A stretch of 64,000 bases of DNA. Source: Geomonas edaphica (GTDB lineage: Bacteria > Desulfobacterota > Desulfuromonadia > Geobacterales > Geobacteraceae). The stretch is taken from positions 665,096 through 729,095 of the forward strand of contig NZ_SSYB01000001.1 in assembly GCF_004917075.1 (NCBI RefSeq). The letters are read 5' to 3'. A program made the translations under genes and the position numbers. The notes under the pieces were generated by a model that worked only from the letters and a program-made list of their open reading frames with translations, was not told the DNA's origin and did not search any database. Below are positions 42,796 through 51,165 of this stretch, in pieces (position 1 is the first letter of the stretch; the number at the start of each line of letters is the position of its first letter).

Positions 42796-44013
42796 TCAGA
42801 TGATAAGTCGAAGATCACCGGTCAGGCTGTGGCCCGCGAGCAGGTACATGGCTGCGTTCCACGACTGCCTCGGCATCCCCATCGGTTCCCCGCTCCTGCC
42901 GTGAAACCACTCGTTGAATTCCCATCCGTTGACGCGGCTACTGTGCGCCATCTTGACCAGTTCTTCCCGGGCCATCGCCTTCTCTCCCAGTGCGGCGAGG
43001 AGCATCACCCAGAAGCCTCCCACAAAGGGCCAGGCGCCACCGTTATGGTACTGCCAGGGGAGGTTCTGCCTGTGCCGCGCCATGTAGGAGCGCCAGACGC
43101 CTGAGTGCTCGTCGATGGGAACACCTACCACGCGCACCGGATGCGGTTCGTGCGCCCTGAGCGCTACCACAGCGGAAACCATCCTGCAGGCGTCGGAAGG
43201 GTACCCGAGACCGGTCAGGTAGGCGAGGATATTGCCGAAGATGTCGACTTCCTCTCCCCAGGCGGACAGGTTGACCCAGCTCAGCATGAAGGGGGTGGAC
43301 CGGCTGCGGTTGCGGATGTAGTGGCGCATGAGGCGCACGCGCTTTTGGAAAGGTACGGCTGCGTCGAAGGGGTGAAAGAGTTGCTGCGCGAAACGCCTGG
43401 TCTCGCCGGTGCAGGGGAGCTGGTAGAGCCGCTTGACCCAGTACCAGAGCGCGTTTGTGTAAAGCACGAAACCGGAGCGCGGCATGATATCGGCCCAGTC
43501 CGAGGCCTCGTTTTGCTGCAGCAGGTGCCACCCCTGGTGTTCCTGGCAGCTTAGCCAGTTGAGGGCGCGCTCGGCGTGCTCGGAGAGCCGCTCCGCCAGG
43601 GTGAGCCGGCGGTGGGTACGGTCGAGGAAATGGAGGGCGATCAGCCACCAGAGGGTCGCGTCGATACACCCTGCGTACCAGAAATCGACCTCTCCCGTTT
43701 CCGGCTTCACGTACTTCGGGATCTGGCCGTTGCCCGCCTGATGCCGGGCCAGGGTGAGCAGCCCCTGCTCGGCCGCCTGGACGAGGGAGTCCTCGCCGGA
43801 AACGGCCATGCCGAGGGCACAGATGGCGGCATCACGTCCGAAGATGGCGTCGTAGTTACGCGCGCTTGAGCGGTCGTTGCGCGCGGAGGCGAGCACGCCC
43901 GAAGGGGTGGAGTTTTCCAGCAGAAGAGCGATCGCCTCGCGGCGGCACTGTTCGAGCAACGCGGTTTCGGCATCACCGCATGGCTGAGCAGGCAGAACCG
44001 GGGCGTTGGTCAC
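42796..44013 (-). CDS. (alpha/alpha)6-barrel glycoside hydrolase, debranching-enzyme/GH100-like
   Basis: 405 residues from GTG at 44013, overlapping the stop of the phosphoesterase gene (GTGA). Helix-barrel motifs are NYDAIFGRDAAICALG (about 53-68), the Asp-containing DFWYAGCIDATLWWLIAL, NEASDWADIMPRSGFVLYTN and WQYHNGGAWPFVGGFW. These match amylo-alpha-1,6-glucosidase and neutral-invertase relatives. It lacks a signal peptide, so it likely acts on cytoplasmic glycogen or sucrose-type sugars. The substrate cannot be fixed from sequence. Confidence 0.75.
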   Translation of the reverse strand: MTNAPVLPAQPCGDAETALLEQCRREAIALLLENSTPSGVLASARNDRSSARNYDAIFGRDAAICALGMAVSGEDSLVQAAEQGLLTLARHQAGNGQIPKYVKPETGEVDFWYAGCIDATLWWLIALHFLDRTHRRLTLAERLSEHAERALNWLSCQEHQGWHLLQQNEASDWADIMPRSGFVLYTNALWYWVKRLYQLPCTGETRRFAQQLFHPFDAAVPFQKRVRLMRHYIRNRSRSTPFMLSWVNLSAWGEEVDIFGNILAYLTGLGYPSDACRMVSAVVALRAHEPHPVRVVGVPIDEHSGVWRSYMARHRQNLPWQYHNGGAWPFVGGFWVMLLAALGEKAMAREELVKMAHSSRVNGWEFNEWFHGRSGEPMGMPRQSWNAAMYLLAGHSLTGDLRLII

Positions 44014-44849
44014 TTGAGGGGCACCATCTGATAACTAGCCCGGCCGTTTTTCACCCGGACCACGATGATGTGATAGACGCGCTCGCCGTAGCGGCTCATC
44101 CAGGCAAGCGGAGCCCCCGCTCCCCCCGAAATGAAGGCGGGCTTGCCGCCGAAGAGGTCACGGTCGTAGACATGCGAGTGGGCAAAGAAGCTTGCCTGGA
44201 CCGGGCCTGAGGAGGCGATGACGCGCGCAAGCTCGGAGGCCCCGTCGGTAAAGGTGTGTCCGCGCCAGCGCGCGGTCTCGGGCGGCACGTGCATGGCGAG
44301 AAAAGTCGCCTGCGGGGCCGTGGCAAGCTCCTTCTCGAGGAAAGAAAGCTCTGGCGCCTTAAGCTCCTCCCCGGCGTTGTCGACGACGAGCACCCTGAGG
44401 CCGAGCCGCTTGCTCCCGAACCGGTATTGCCTTGGCGCAACCAGTTTCTCGAAGACGGCGGGGCTCTCATGGTTGCCAAAGACCACGAAGACCGGGATGG
44501 CCGGGACGGTACTCTCTACCAGCGACAGGAACTTCCTCGTTTCCTCATCGCTACCCTTGTCGGAGTAATCGCCGCCATGGAGGATGAAGAGCGGTCGGTA
44601 AGTAGCGGCGACGCTCAGCGCCTTCTTAAAGACGGCCTCGTTGCCGCGGCTGTCGCCGAGCACGACGAAGCTGTAGTCGCCGGGGGTTGCCTTCGCCGCA
44701 AGCTGCTGCATAAGAGCGCTGGAACGCTGGAAGAGGGTCTCGGCATGAGCTGCGGAGACGGTCCCAAAACTGAGCTGCAGTATAAGGATTAAGAAGGAAA
44801 AGTGAGAGTGGAACTTGCAGGTGCGTGAGTGACTAGAAGTTTGAGACAT
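44010..44849 (-). CDS. Exported metallophosphoesterase
   Basis: 279 residues from the ATG at 44849; an upstream TTG extension lacks support. The first 37 residues form a signal sequence (hydrophobic FSFLILILQLSFGTVSA, then AHAE). The calcineurin-like metal motifs follow in order: VVLGDSRGN (replacing GDxH with GDxR), LHGGDYSDKG, VFGNHES, AMHVPPE and FFAHSHVYDRD. The expected first-metal His is missing (DSR), which is seen in some subfamilies. It likely hydrolyses a phosphoester in the periplasm. It overlaps both neighbours, so it belongs with the glycosidase and the small Cys-rich ORF. Confidence 0.85.
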   Translation of the reverse strand: MSQTSSHSRTCKFHSHFSFLILILQLSFGTVSAAHAETLFQRSSALMQQLAAKATPGDYSFVVLGDSRGNEAVFKKALSVAATYRPLFILHGGDYSDKGSDEETRKFLSLVESTVPAIPVFVVFGNHESPAVFEKLVAPRQYRFGSKRLGLRVLVVDNAGEELKAPELSFLEKELATAPQATFLAMHVPPETARWRGHTFTDGASELARVIASSGPVQASFFAHSHVYDRDLFGGKPAFISGGAGAPLAWMSRYGERVYHIIVVRVKNGRASYQMVPLK

Positions 44850-45003
44850 TAGGATTGTTGATCTCGATACAGAGTTTACACAGCTTCTCAATGGTAGCTA
44901 CCTGTGCGGCAGTGAGCCCCGTAGTGTCAGGCAGCCGAAACGAGCGACAGTCACAGCAGCGACAGAGAATCCCAAGATCAAGACCTGTATCGTACGTTTC
45001 CAT
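44833..45003 (-). CDS. Small Cys-rich protein (candidate gene)
   Basis: A 56-residue frame from the ATG at 45003 to the TAG at 44833-44835. It carries six cysteines in two groups: LCRCCDCRS (residues 13-21) and KLCKLCIEI (40-48). The middle TTGLTAAQVATIEKL looks like an amphipathic helix, so a small zinc-bound fold is plausible. The stop lies inside the start region of the phosphoesterase gene, giving a 17-base overlap that suggests translational coupling. GGGGCT lies about 8 bases before the ATG, a modest ribosome site. No family is recognised. The Cys spacing and the absence of any other gene in this gap are the main support. Confidence 0.5.
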   Translation of the reverse strand: METYDTGLDLGILCRCCDCRSFRLPDTTGLTAAQVATIEKLCKLCIEINNPNVSNF

Positions 45004-45114
45004 GTCAGAGCCCCAGCGAAAGCATGTGCTATTTTTAATCTGCGCGATAGTAACACAATCTGAAAGCTAAGGCAAGTTTCTTAAAGCGGTGTTCAGGGCA
45101 ACACAGTCAGCGGA

Positions 45115-46524
45115 TCAGCTTTTTGATAGTGTGCGGCGCTTTTTGACGCCCGCGCGTGTCTTGCCGGTGTCGTTCTTGGCAACCTTGGCGGTGAGCTTGC
45201 TGCGATGCCCGGCACGGGCCTGGACCACCCGGCGTCCCGGCTTGACCGAACACTTCGCCGCACGGCGATCGTCACGGTGCCCGAATAAGGCGAGCCTGAA
45301 ATGGCGCGGCTCCCTCCTGAACACGGCAGCCGACGCCGCGATGACGCGGGCTTTGACGACCTCCGCCTCGACTGCGGGTGCCTCGCCCCCCGCCCCTACC
45401 CTGAAGTCGGCGGCGGCAATGGTGGAAACGTTGCGGCGCAGCTGGTTGAAGTTGTGTACGTTACGGTAATCGACGCGCCTGGTCAGCATGATCACGAACA
45501 TGTCCTGCTGGGGGTCGATCCAGATCGAAGAGCCGCTGTAGCCGGTGTGGCCGTAGGAGGCATCCGAGAACAAGGTCCCCTTCGGTGCGGAGAAGGGCGA
45601 AGAGATATCCCAGCCAAGGCCGCGCTTCACCCGGCCGTTGTTGCAGAGGTACGGGGTGGTCATCTGGCCGACCGCTTCTTCCGAGAGGATCCGGGTGCCG
45701 TCCAGGGTACCCTTCCCCAGCATGAGACGCGCATAGCGTGCGAGGTCGTAGGCCGAGCTGAAGAGGCCGGCATGCCCGGCCACCCCGCCCAGAAGGCGCG
45801 CGTTCTGATCCTGCACTACGCCGCCCAGGCTCCCCGAGGTAGGGGCGATATCGCTTGTGCCATCACGGGAGGGAAGAAAAGCCGTGTCGCGAGTGCCAAG
45901 CGGAGCGTAAATCTCTTCGCGGCAGAACTGGTCCAGCCTTTCGCCGGAAACGCGGTGCACCAGTTCGCCGAGCAGGATGAAGTTTATATCGGCATACTCG
46001 AAGCCTGAGCCAGGAAGGCGCGACCGCTGTGCCGCCACCTTGCGCACGAGCCCCTCAACGCTGCGGTCCTGACCGACCATCACATCGGAAAGGCCCGAGG
46101 TGTGGGTCATCAGGTTGAGGATGGTGATGCTGCCCTTGTCGGTGCCGGCAAGTTCTGGGAACCAGTGGGAAAGAGGGTCGGTGAGCGCGATGCGTCCTTC
46201 GTCCAGGAGTTTGATGACGGCCGGGGTGGTGGCGATTACCTTGGTGAGGGAAGCGACATCAAAAATTGTACGGTCTGTGATGGCGGGCGCCCCAGCGGAG
46301 GAGCTCACCTGGCCGCGCGCCGCGGTAGCGAGGATCCCCTCGTGATTGCCGACCACGACCACCCCACCTGCGATGAGGTCGTCGGCCATGGCACGTTCCA
46401 GAAGGCGATCAAGGTTTGTAGTGGTGACGGCAGCGGTAACCGCGGGGTCGACCATGGCATGGAGCTTGACCGGGGCGATAAGCGGGAACGACAGGAGTAA
46501 CAGAAAGAGGACTATAACGCGCAC
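45115..46524 (-). CDS. Beta-lactamase-fold serine hydrolase (class C/EstB-like)
   Basis: 469 residues from GTG at 46524 with AAGGAAG upstream; an in-frame extension to 46692 shows no export or domain features. A signal peptide (RVIVLFLLLLSFPLIAPVKL) is followed by the class C fold: FDVASLTKVIAT gives SxxK (about residue 92-95), GFEYADINFILLG the Tyr site, and SYGHTGYSGSS the HxG-like third motif. Such proteins are D-amino-acid peptidases, esterases or transpeptidase-like enzymes rather than resistance factors. The C-terminal 85 residues are basic (ARAGHRSKLTAKVAKNDTG) and unlike the domain; they may anchor the enzyme to an anionic surface. Confidence 0.85.
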   Translation of the reverse strand: MRVIVLFLLLLSFPLIAPVKLHAMVDPAVTAAVTTTNLDRLLERAMADDLIAGGVVVVGNHEGILATAARGQVSSSAGAPAITDRTIFDVASLTKVIATTPAVIKLLDEGRIALTDPLSHWFPELAGTDKGSITILNLMTHTSGLSDVMVGQDRSVEGLVRKVAAQRSRLPGSGFEYADINFILLGELVHRVSGERLDQFCREEIYAPLGTRDTAFLPSRDGTSDIAPTSGSLGGVVQDQNARLLGGVAGHAGLFSSAYDLARYARLMLGKGTLDGTRILSEEAVGQMTTPYLCNNGRVKRGLGWDISSPFSAPKGTLFSDASYGHTGYSGSSIWIDPQQDMFVIMLTRRVDYRNVHNFNQLRRNVSTIAAADFRVGAGGEAPAVEAEVVKARVIAASAAVFRREPRHFRLALFGHRDDRRAAKCSVKPGRRVVQARAGHRSKLTAKVAKNDTGKTRAGVKKRRTLSKS

Positions 46525-46711
46525 GAGCTTCCTTTTACGTTCCGTGTTGCCACAGAAACTTCGAGTTAGGACTGCGGTTGACGTTGAAGTGCAAAAGCGG
46601 GAGGTTTTCGGCGGGCGAAAAGGCTTCTGCATGCAAACAAGCTGGAAGCTACGATACCGGATGGGCGGGGATTTTTTTGTGACGGAAGTCACGTTTTGGG
46701 CGCAGAAACAA

Positions 46712-46744
46712 CAAAAGGCCCCGGGGATTCCCGGGGCCTTTTGT
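46712..46744 (-). terminator. Terminator of the dodecaheme cytochrome gene
   Basis: CAAAAGGCCCCGGGG and CCCCGGGGCCTTTTG form an almost perfect hairpin, 19 bases past the cytochrome stop. It has a T-run on both sides. Confidence 0.85.
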
Positions 46745-46762
46745 TTGCCTGAGAGGGAAAGC

Positions 46763-47599
46763 TTACTTCATGCTCGGCAGGTCGTGAACATCGAGGTGGC
46801 AACCCAGGCAGTTCGGGAAGCGATCCAGGATGGTCTTCGGATGCGGAGCCTTGTGGCACTCGGTGCACTGCGGGATGTAGCCGTGCTTGGATTTGTGGCA
46901 GGAAGCGCAGGCAACCTTGTTGTGGCGGCTGGCGGTCTTCCTCAGTTTTTCAGCGATCTTGCCGTGGCAGGAAGCGCAGGTCTGGTTCCAGTCGGTACCC
47001 TGGTAGGTGACCATCTTCGGCTTGTGAACCGAGTGGCACTTAGCGCAGGCTTCAACAGGCTGATCCTTGTAGTGCGGCCTGTGGCACATGAAGCAGGACG
47101 GCTTGTAGCCGTGCGAGGTGTGGCAGCGGTCGCAGGAGACGTTGGTGTGCTTGCTCGGGAATTTGACGAGCTCGGCCTTTTCGTCGGCGTGGCAGGTGGC
47201 GCAAGCGCCGGCAAGCCTCGGGGTCATGGCAACCTTGCGCGGGGTGTGCGGGTTACTGTGGCAGCTGGCGCAGTCCTTCGCGGTCGGACCGTGGATATCG
47301 GTGTGACAGGAGGCGCACTTGGGCATCACCTCGTCGTAATTGGCCTTTTTCGGGTTGTAAGCGTGGATCACGGTGTGGCAACCCTGGCAATCGAAACGGT
47401 GCTTGCCGCCGGCGTTCTTCAGGCTGTTGAAGGCGCCGGTGTGACACTGGGCGCACTGCTGCGGGGTAAGCGCAGCCGGAGCGGTGGCGTACATCTCGGG
47501 CTTTTCCGGGATGTCAACGGTCGCCATCTTGCCTGCAAAGGCAGTAGAAGCGACGAGAATCAAGGCCGCGATGAACAGCGACAGACTACTTTTTTTCAT
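46763..47599 (-). CDS. Dodecaheme c-type cytochrome
   Basis: 278 residues from the ATG at 47599, just behind GGGGAGG (an adjacent ATG at 47602 is equivalent). A signal peptide ends in VASTAFAG. Twelve CxxCH heme motifs follow: CAQCH, CQGCH, CASCH, CASCH, CATCH, CDRCH, CFMCH, CAKCH, CASCH, CASCH, CTECH and CLGCH. Extra histidines (HGPTAKD, HTPRK) can serve as distal ligands. No lipobox or beta-barrel partner is present. In Geobacter such proteins carry electrons through the periplasm or outer membrane during metal reduction. It is a single-gene unit with its own terminator, so its redox partners are not shown. Confidence 0.92.
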   Translation of the reverse strand: MKKSSLSLFIAALILVASTAFAGKMATVDIPEKPEMYATAPAALTPQQCAQCHTGAFNSLKNAGGKHRFDCQGCHTVIHAYNPKKANYDEVMPKCASCHTDIHGPTAKDCASCHSNPHTPRKVAMTPRLAGACATCHADEKAELVKFPSKHTNVSCDRCHTSHGYKPSCFMCHRPHYKDQPVEACAKCHSVHKPKMVTYQGTDWNQTCASCHGKIAEKLRKTASRHNKVACASCHKSKHGYIPQCTECHKAPHPKTILDRFPNCLGCHLDVHDLPSMK

Positions 47600-47721
47600 C
47601 ATTCCTCCCCAAAATAACATTGTATTCACTGCAATCGATTGATCCTAATACTACCTAACATGAGTATCTGTCAAGAGAGTTGTGACAAAAGCCGACCTAA
47701 AAGGTGGGTGTAAAGGAAAAG

Positions 47722-48621
47722 TCACAGCCGGATGAGATCCTCGTGCGGCTCGTCGGAAGGGTTGATGTGAATCATGACGTCCCCCACGTTGTTGAAGTGG
47801 TCGAAGATGCGTTTTTTGACCTCGGTCGCGATGTCGTGAGAGTGTTTGACCGTCATGTCAGGGGGCATGTCCAGTTTCAGATCGACGATGAGGTACTGTC
47901 CTGAGTGGCGGGCCCTTATCTCGTGCACCTGGTCCACCCCCTCGACCGAACCGGCGAGCCGCGAGATGGCGTCTAGGATCTCCTGTTCGGGCTGGCCGTC
48001 CATGAGCTCGTGCGCCGAGGTGCGGAAGGTGTGGATACCGATGTGGAAGATGAAAAACGAGGTGACGCCTGCGGCGATCGGGTCCATGATGCCGACGCCG
48101 AGATAGGCACCGCCGACGCCGACCAGGGTGGCGATGGAGGTGACGGCGTCCTTTCTGTGGTCCTTGGCGATGGCCAGCAGAGCCGGACTGCCAAGGCTCC
48201 CACCTACCCTCATGGAATAGCGGTAGAGGGACTCCTTGATCACGATGGTCGCCGCCGCGGCGACCACGGCGATTAGCGCCGGGGCCTCATAGCTCCCCTC
48301 TCGCACCGTGGAGGCGGCCCCGTAAAGGACCCAGCCACCGGTGCCGCAGATCACCAGGGAGACCAGGATGGCGGAAAGGCTTTCCACTTTGCCGTGCCCG
48401 TAGGGATGGTCCTCGTCGCAGGGCTTGCGCCCCACCTTGAGGGCGATGATGGTAAGCCCAATGGCGATGAAATCACAGGCGCTCTCGATACCGTCGGCGA
48501 AGACGGCGCCTGAATGGCCGTAGTGCCCGGCGGCAAGCTTGACGGCCATGAGGACGGCGTTACTCCAGAAGCCGATCCGGATCACGCGGTCCGCCTTATT
48601 GAAACGCTCCCCCCTTAGCAT
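47722..48621 (-). CDS. Cation diffusion facilitator (metal ion antiporter)
   Basis: 299 residues; GGAGG lies close before the ATG at 48621, which overlaps the end of recJ by 7 bases. The transmembrane metal site appears as HSGAVFADGIESACDFIAIG (residues about 33-52) and AIAKDHRKDAVTS. The intracellular DEDHPYGHGKVE motif is also present. About six helices precede a cytoplasmic ferredoxin-like C-terminal domain with HSHDIATEVKKRI. It should export Zn2+, Fe2+ or another divalent ion; the exact metal is not visible. Coupling to recJ probably reflects operon packing. Confidence 0.93.
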   Translation of the reverse strand: MLRGERFNKADRVIRIGFWSNAVLMAVKLAAGHYGHSGAVFADGIESACDFIAIGLTIIALKVGRKPCDEDHPYGHGKVESLSAILVSLVICGTGGWVLYGAASTVREGSYEAPALIAVVAAAATIVIKESLYRYSMRVGGSLGSPALLAIAKDHRKDAVTSIATLVGVGGAYLGVGIMDPIAAGVTSFFIFHIGIHTFRTSAHELMDGQPEQEILDAISRLAGSVEGVDQVHEIRARHSGQYLIVDLKLDMPPDMTVKHSHDIATEVKKRIFDHFNNVGDVMIHINPSDEPHEDLIRL

Positions 48622-50333
48622 GTTCCCTCCGGGCGCAGGTCCTTCACCGTAAGCTGTAGCGAAGTCCTGCCGTTCCATACGTTGATCGCCGGCGAGAAGA
48701 GGAGGTCCACACGACCGTCAGGGACCCCTTTTTCGGCAAGGCCGAAGGCGATGGCGTCGAAACTGCGCCCCCCCTGCCCTACCCGCAGTTTCAGATGTCC
48801 GCCCCTCAGCACGCGGCTCTCCTCAACGACGGCGCCCCTCAAAACGAAGAGCGGCTCCGGGTTCCCCATGCCGAACGGCCTCAGCCGCTCGAGCTCTTTT
48901 ACGAGCCCCTGGTCGATGGCGCCGGCTTCCAGTTCCAGGTCGTAGGCAAGCGTCGGCGTGAGCGCATCGGCGTCGAGGACATCCTGGGCGGCTTCATCAA
49001 AGCTGAGCGCGAAACGCTCCAGTTCATCCTGCGCTATGGAAAGGCCGGCGGCGTGGCTGTGTCCGCCGAAGCGCAGCAGGTGGTCGGCGCAGCTTTTGAT
49101 GGCGTCCAGCAGATGGAAACGGGAGATGCTGCGCCCGGAGCCGCGCCCGGTGCCGTCTTCAAAGGCGAAGAGGATGGCGGGACGGTGGAACATCTCCACG
49201 ATGCGGGAGGCGACGATGCCGATCACGCCCGGATGCCACATCTCGGAGCCTAAAACGATGCTCTTTCTGCCGCGGCAGGCACCCTGTTCGAGCATGGCGC
49301 GCGCCTCTTCGAAGGTGGCCCGTTCGAGGGCCTGCCGCTCGGCGTTCGCCTCGTCGAGCTCTTTTGCGATGGTACGGGCGCGTGAGGCATCGCTGCAGAG
49401 CAAAAGTTCGAGCCCAAGGGCGGCGTCCTCGAGTCGCCCCGCCGCATTGATGCGGGGAGCGAGACGGAAGCCGACCGCGCCGCAGCCGATTTCGCCCGTG
49501 ATCCCCGCCACCTCCTTGAGCGCTTCGATGCCGACCCTGCTCCCTGAGCAGAGCTGTTTCAGCCCGTAGCTCGTCAGCACCCGGTTCGCCCCTAAAAGCG
49601 GCACCACGTCTGCGATGGTGCCAAGGGCCACGAGGTCCAGGTACTCCCTCAGGTCGGGCTCGCTGCCGCGATCGAAGCGCCCTTCCTCGCGCAGCCTCGC
49701 GCGCAGTGCGACGACGAGGTGAAAGGCGACGCCGACGCCGGCCAACGATTTGAAGGGAAACGGGCAGCCTGGCTGTAGCGGGTTCACGATGGCGCAGGCG
49801 TCCGGCAGTTCCGCCGCCGGGGAGTGGTGATCGGTGACGATCAGGTCGATACCGGCCTCGCGGCAAAGGGCGGCCTCGGCGACCGCGGTGATGCCGCAGT
49901 CCACCGTCACGAGCACCTTGGCGCCCGCCTGTGCTGCGGCGGCGACCCCCTGGGCGGAAAGGCCGTACCCTTCGGTGAGCCGTTTCGGGATGTACGGGAA
50001 GCAGTCGAGGCCGATGCGCCTGAAAAAGCTGATGAGAAGCGCGGAAGAGGTGACGCCGTCCACGTCGTAGTCGCCGTGCACGCAGACGCGCTCGTTGTTC
50101 GTGAGGGCGCGCGCGAGCCGCTCCACCGACTGCGCCATCCCCTTCAAAAGCATGGGATCATGCAGCCTGGAGAGAACCGGGTTAAGGTACGCCTCGGCGT
50201 CGTCCGGCGTCGAAACGCCGCGTTGCGCAATAAGGCGCGCGATAAGCGGGGAGACACCGCTACGTGCGAGCTCCTCGACGGCCCCCGCATCGGCTTCCCT
50301 TGCCCGCCAGCATCTATCCGTAACAGGTTTCAT
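48615..50333 (-). CDS. recJ: Single-stranded-DNA-specific exonuclease RecJ
   Basis: 572 residues, standard length. DHH-family motifs occur in order: VCVHGDYDVDGVTSSAL (about 83-99), VLVTVDCGITAVAEA, LIVTDHHSPAAELPDA and LDLVALGTIADVVPL. The C-terminal DHHA1 domain shows GRGSGRSISRFHLLDAI and FGGHSHAAGLSIA, followed by an OB-fold. RecJ degrades single strands 5' to 3' during recombination and mismatch repair. The start at 50333 is supported by domain length. It is the first gene of a unit with the CDF transporter. Confidence 0.95.
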   Translation of the reverse strand: MKPVTDRCWRAREADAGAVEELARSGVSPLIARLIAQRGVSTPDDAEAYLNPVLSRLHDPMLLKGMAQSVERLARALTNNERVCVHGDYDVDGVTSSALLISFFRRIGLDCFPYIPKRLTEGYGLSAQGVAAAAQAGAKVLVTVDCGITAVAEAALCREAGIDLIVTDHHSPAAELPDACAIVNPLQPGCPFPFKSLAGVGVAFHLVVALRARLREEGRFDRGSEPDLREYLDLVALGTIADVVPLLGANRVLTSYGLKQLCSGSRVGIEALKEVAGITGEIGCGAVGFRLAPRINAAGRLEDAALGLELLLCSDASRARTIAKELDEANAERQALERATFEEARAMLEQGACRGRKSIVLGSEMWHPGVIGIVASRIVEMFHRPAILFAFEDGTGRGSGRSISRFHLLDAIKSCADHLLRFGGHSHAAGLSIAQDELERFALSFDEAAQDVLDADALTPTLAYDLELEAGAIDQGLVKELERLRPFGMGNPEPLFVLRGAVVEESRVLRGGHLKLRVGQGGRSFDAIAFGLAEKGVPDGRVDLLFSPAINVWNGRTSLQLTVKDLRPEGTC

Positions 50334-50385
50334 TCACACTCCGGTCGATTGAAAATCGGGATTCCTTTGAACGAGGCGGAAGGCT

Positions 50386-50443
50386 AAATCCCCCCTGTCC
50401 CCCCTTCGCAAAGGGGGGAACGTTGGGGCTCGTGCAGCGCTTC
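50386..50443 (+). repeat. Dispersed G-run palindromic repeat, copy 4
   Basis: AAATCCCCCCTGTC, TTCGCAAAG, a G-run and the tail CGTTGGGGCTCGTGCAGCGC match copy 1 with few changes. It lies in the gap upstream of recJ. Confidence 0.8.
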
Positions 50444-50548
50444 GCAGGCGGCTGCGCCTCGTCCACCCCCGGGCCTTCCGTTAAAAACAGTGAGAAATAA
50501 TATCATAAGCGCTCCCCGCTCGCGAACCTAATGTGGAACGGCACCGGG

Positions 50549-50580
50549 CAAAAAAAAACCCGCCGAAGCGGGTTTTTCTT
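50549..50580 (-). terminator. Terminator of the yajC-secDF-TPR unit
   Basis: AAAAACCCGC and GCGGGTTTTT pair with a short CGAA loop directly after the TPR gene stop. The A-run at 50550-50558 gives the T-run on the minus strand. Confidence 0.8.
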
Positions 50581-51156
50581 CTACTTTTTGAAGCTTGGGG
50601 GCATGTTCCCGAGGGTACCAAGATCGCTCTGGATCTGCTGCGCCGTCGGGCTCGTGGAGTCGAACTGCAGGTACTTCATCCACACCTCCTTGGCCTTTTC
50701 GGGCTGCTTCAGGTCCTGCCAGTACACCACGCCGAGGTTGTAAAGGCTCTGCAGGTGCTTGGGATCGATGGTCTGCGCCTTCTCGAAGTTGGCGATCGCC
50801 TTGTCGTACCAGCCGATCTTTCGGTACATGATCCCCTGGTCCGTCATCACGTTCAGGTTTTTCGGATCCAGTTCCAGGGCCTTGCCGTAGGCGTTCACCG
50901 CCTTCTGGGGCTGATCGGTGTCGAAGTAGTCGTTGCCGAGCTGGATCCAGGCCTGCAGATTGCCGGGATCCTTGGCGACGATCTTCTCCGCCTCCAAGAT
51001 GCGGCGCTGGTAGTCGGTCGGGGAACCGGCGCCCTGCGGGACCGACATGGCCTGCTGGGGCGCTTTGTTATGCCCGGCGATGCTGAAGATCAGGTAACCG
51101 CCGAGAAGCCCCACGATCAACGCCACCACGATGGTGAGTACGTTTTCCCTGTTCAC
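50581..51156 (-). CDS. Membrane-anchored TPR protein
   Basis: 191 residues. A single N-terminal helix (NVLTIVVALIVGLLGGYLIF, about 5-24) anchors three or more TPR repeats: NLQAWIQLGNDYFDTDQPQK, NLNVMTDQGIMYRKIGWYDK and HLQSLYNLGVVYWQDLKQPE. It probably assembles or holds a protein complex at the membrane. Its position 10 bases after secF suggests a link with protein export, but this is only by neighbourhood. Confidence 0.85.
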   Translation of the reverse strand: MNRENVLTIVVALIVGLLGGYLIFSIAGHNKAPQQAMSVPQGAGSPTDYQRRILEAEKIVAKDPGNLQAWIQLGNDYFDTDQPQKAVNAYGKALELDPKNLNVMTDQGIMYRKIGWYDKAIANFEKAQTIDPKHLQSLYNLGVVYWQDLKQPEKAKEVWMKYLQFDSTSPTAQQIQSDLGTLGNMPPSFKK

Positions 51157-51165
51157 GGGACCTCC

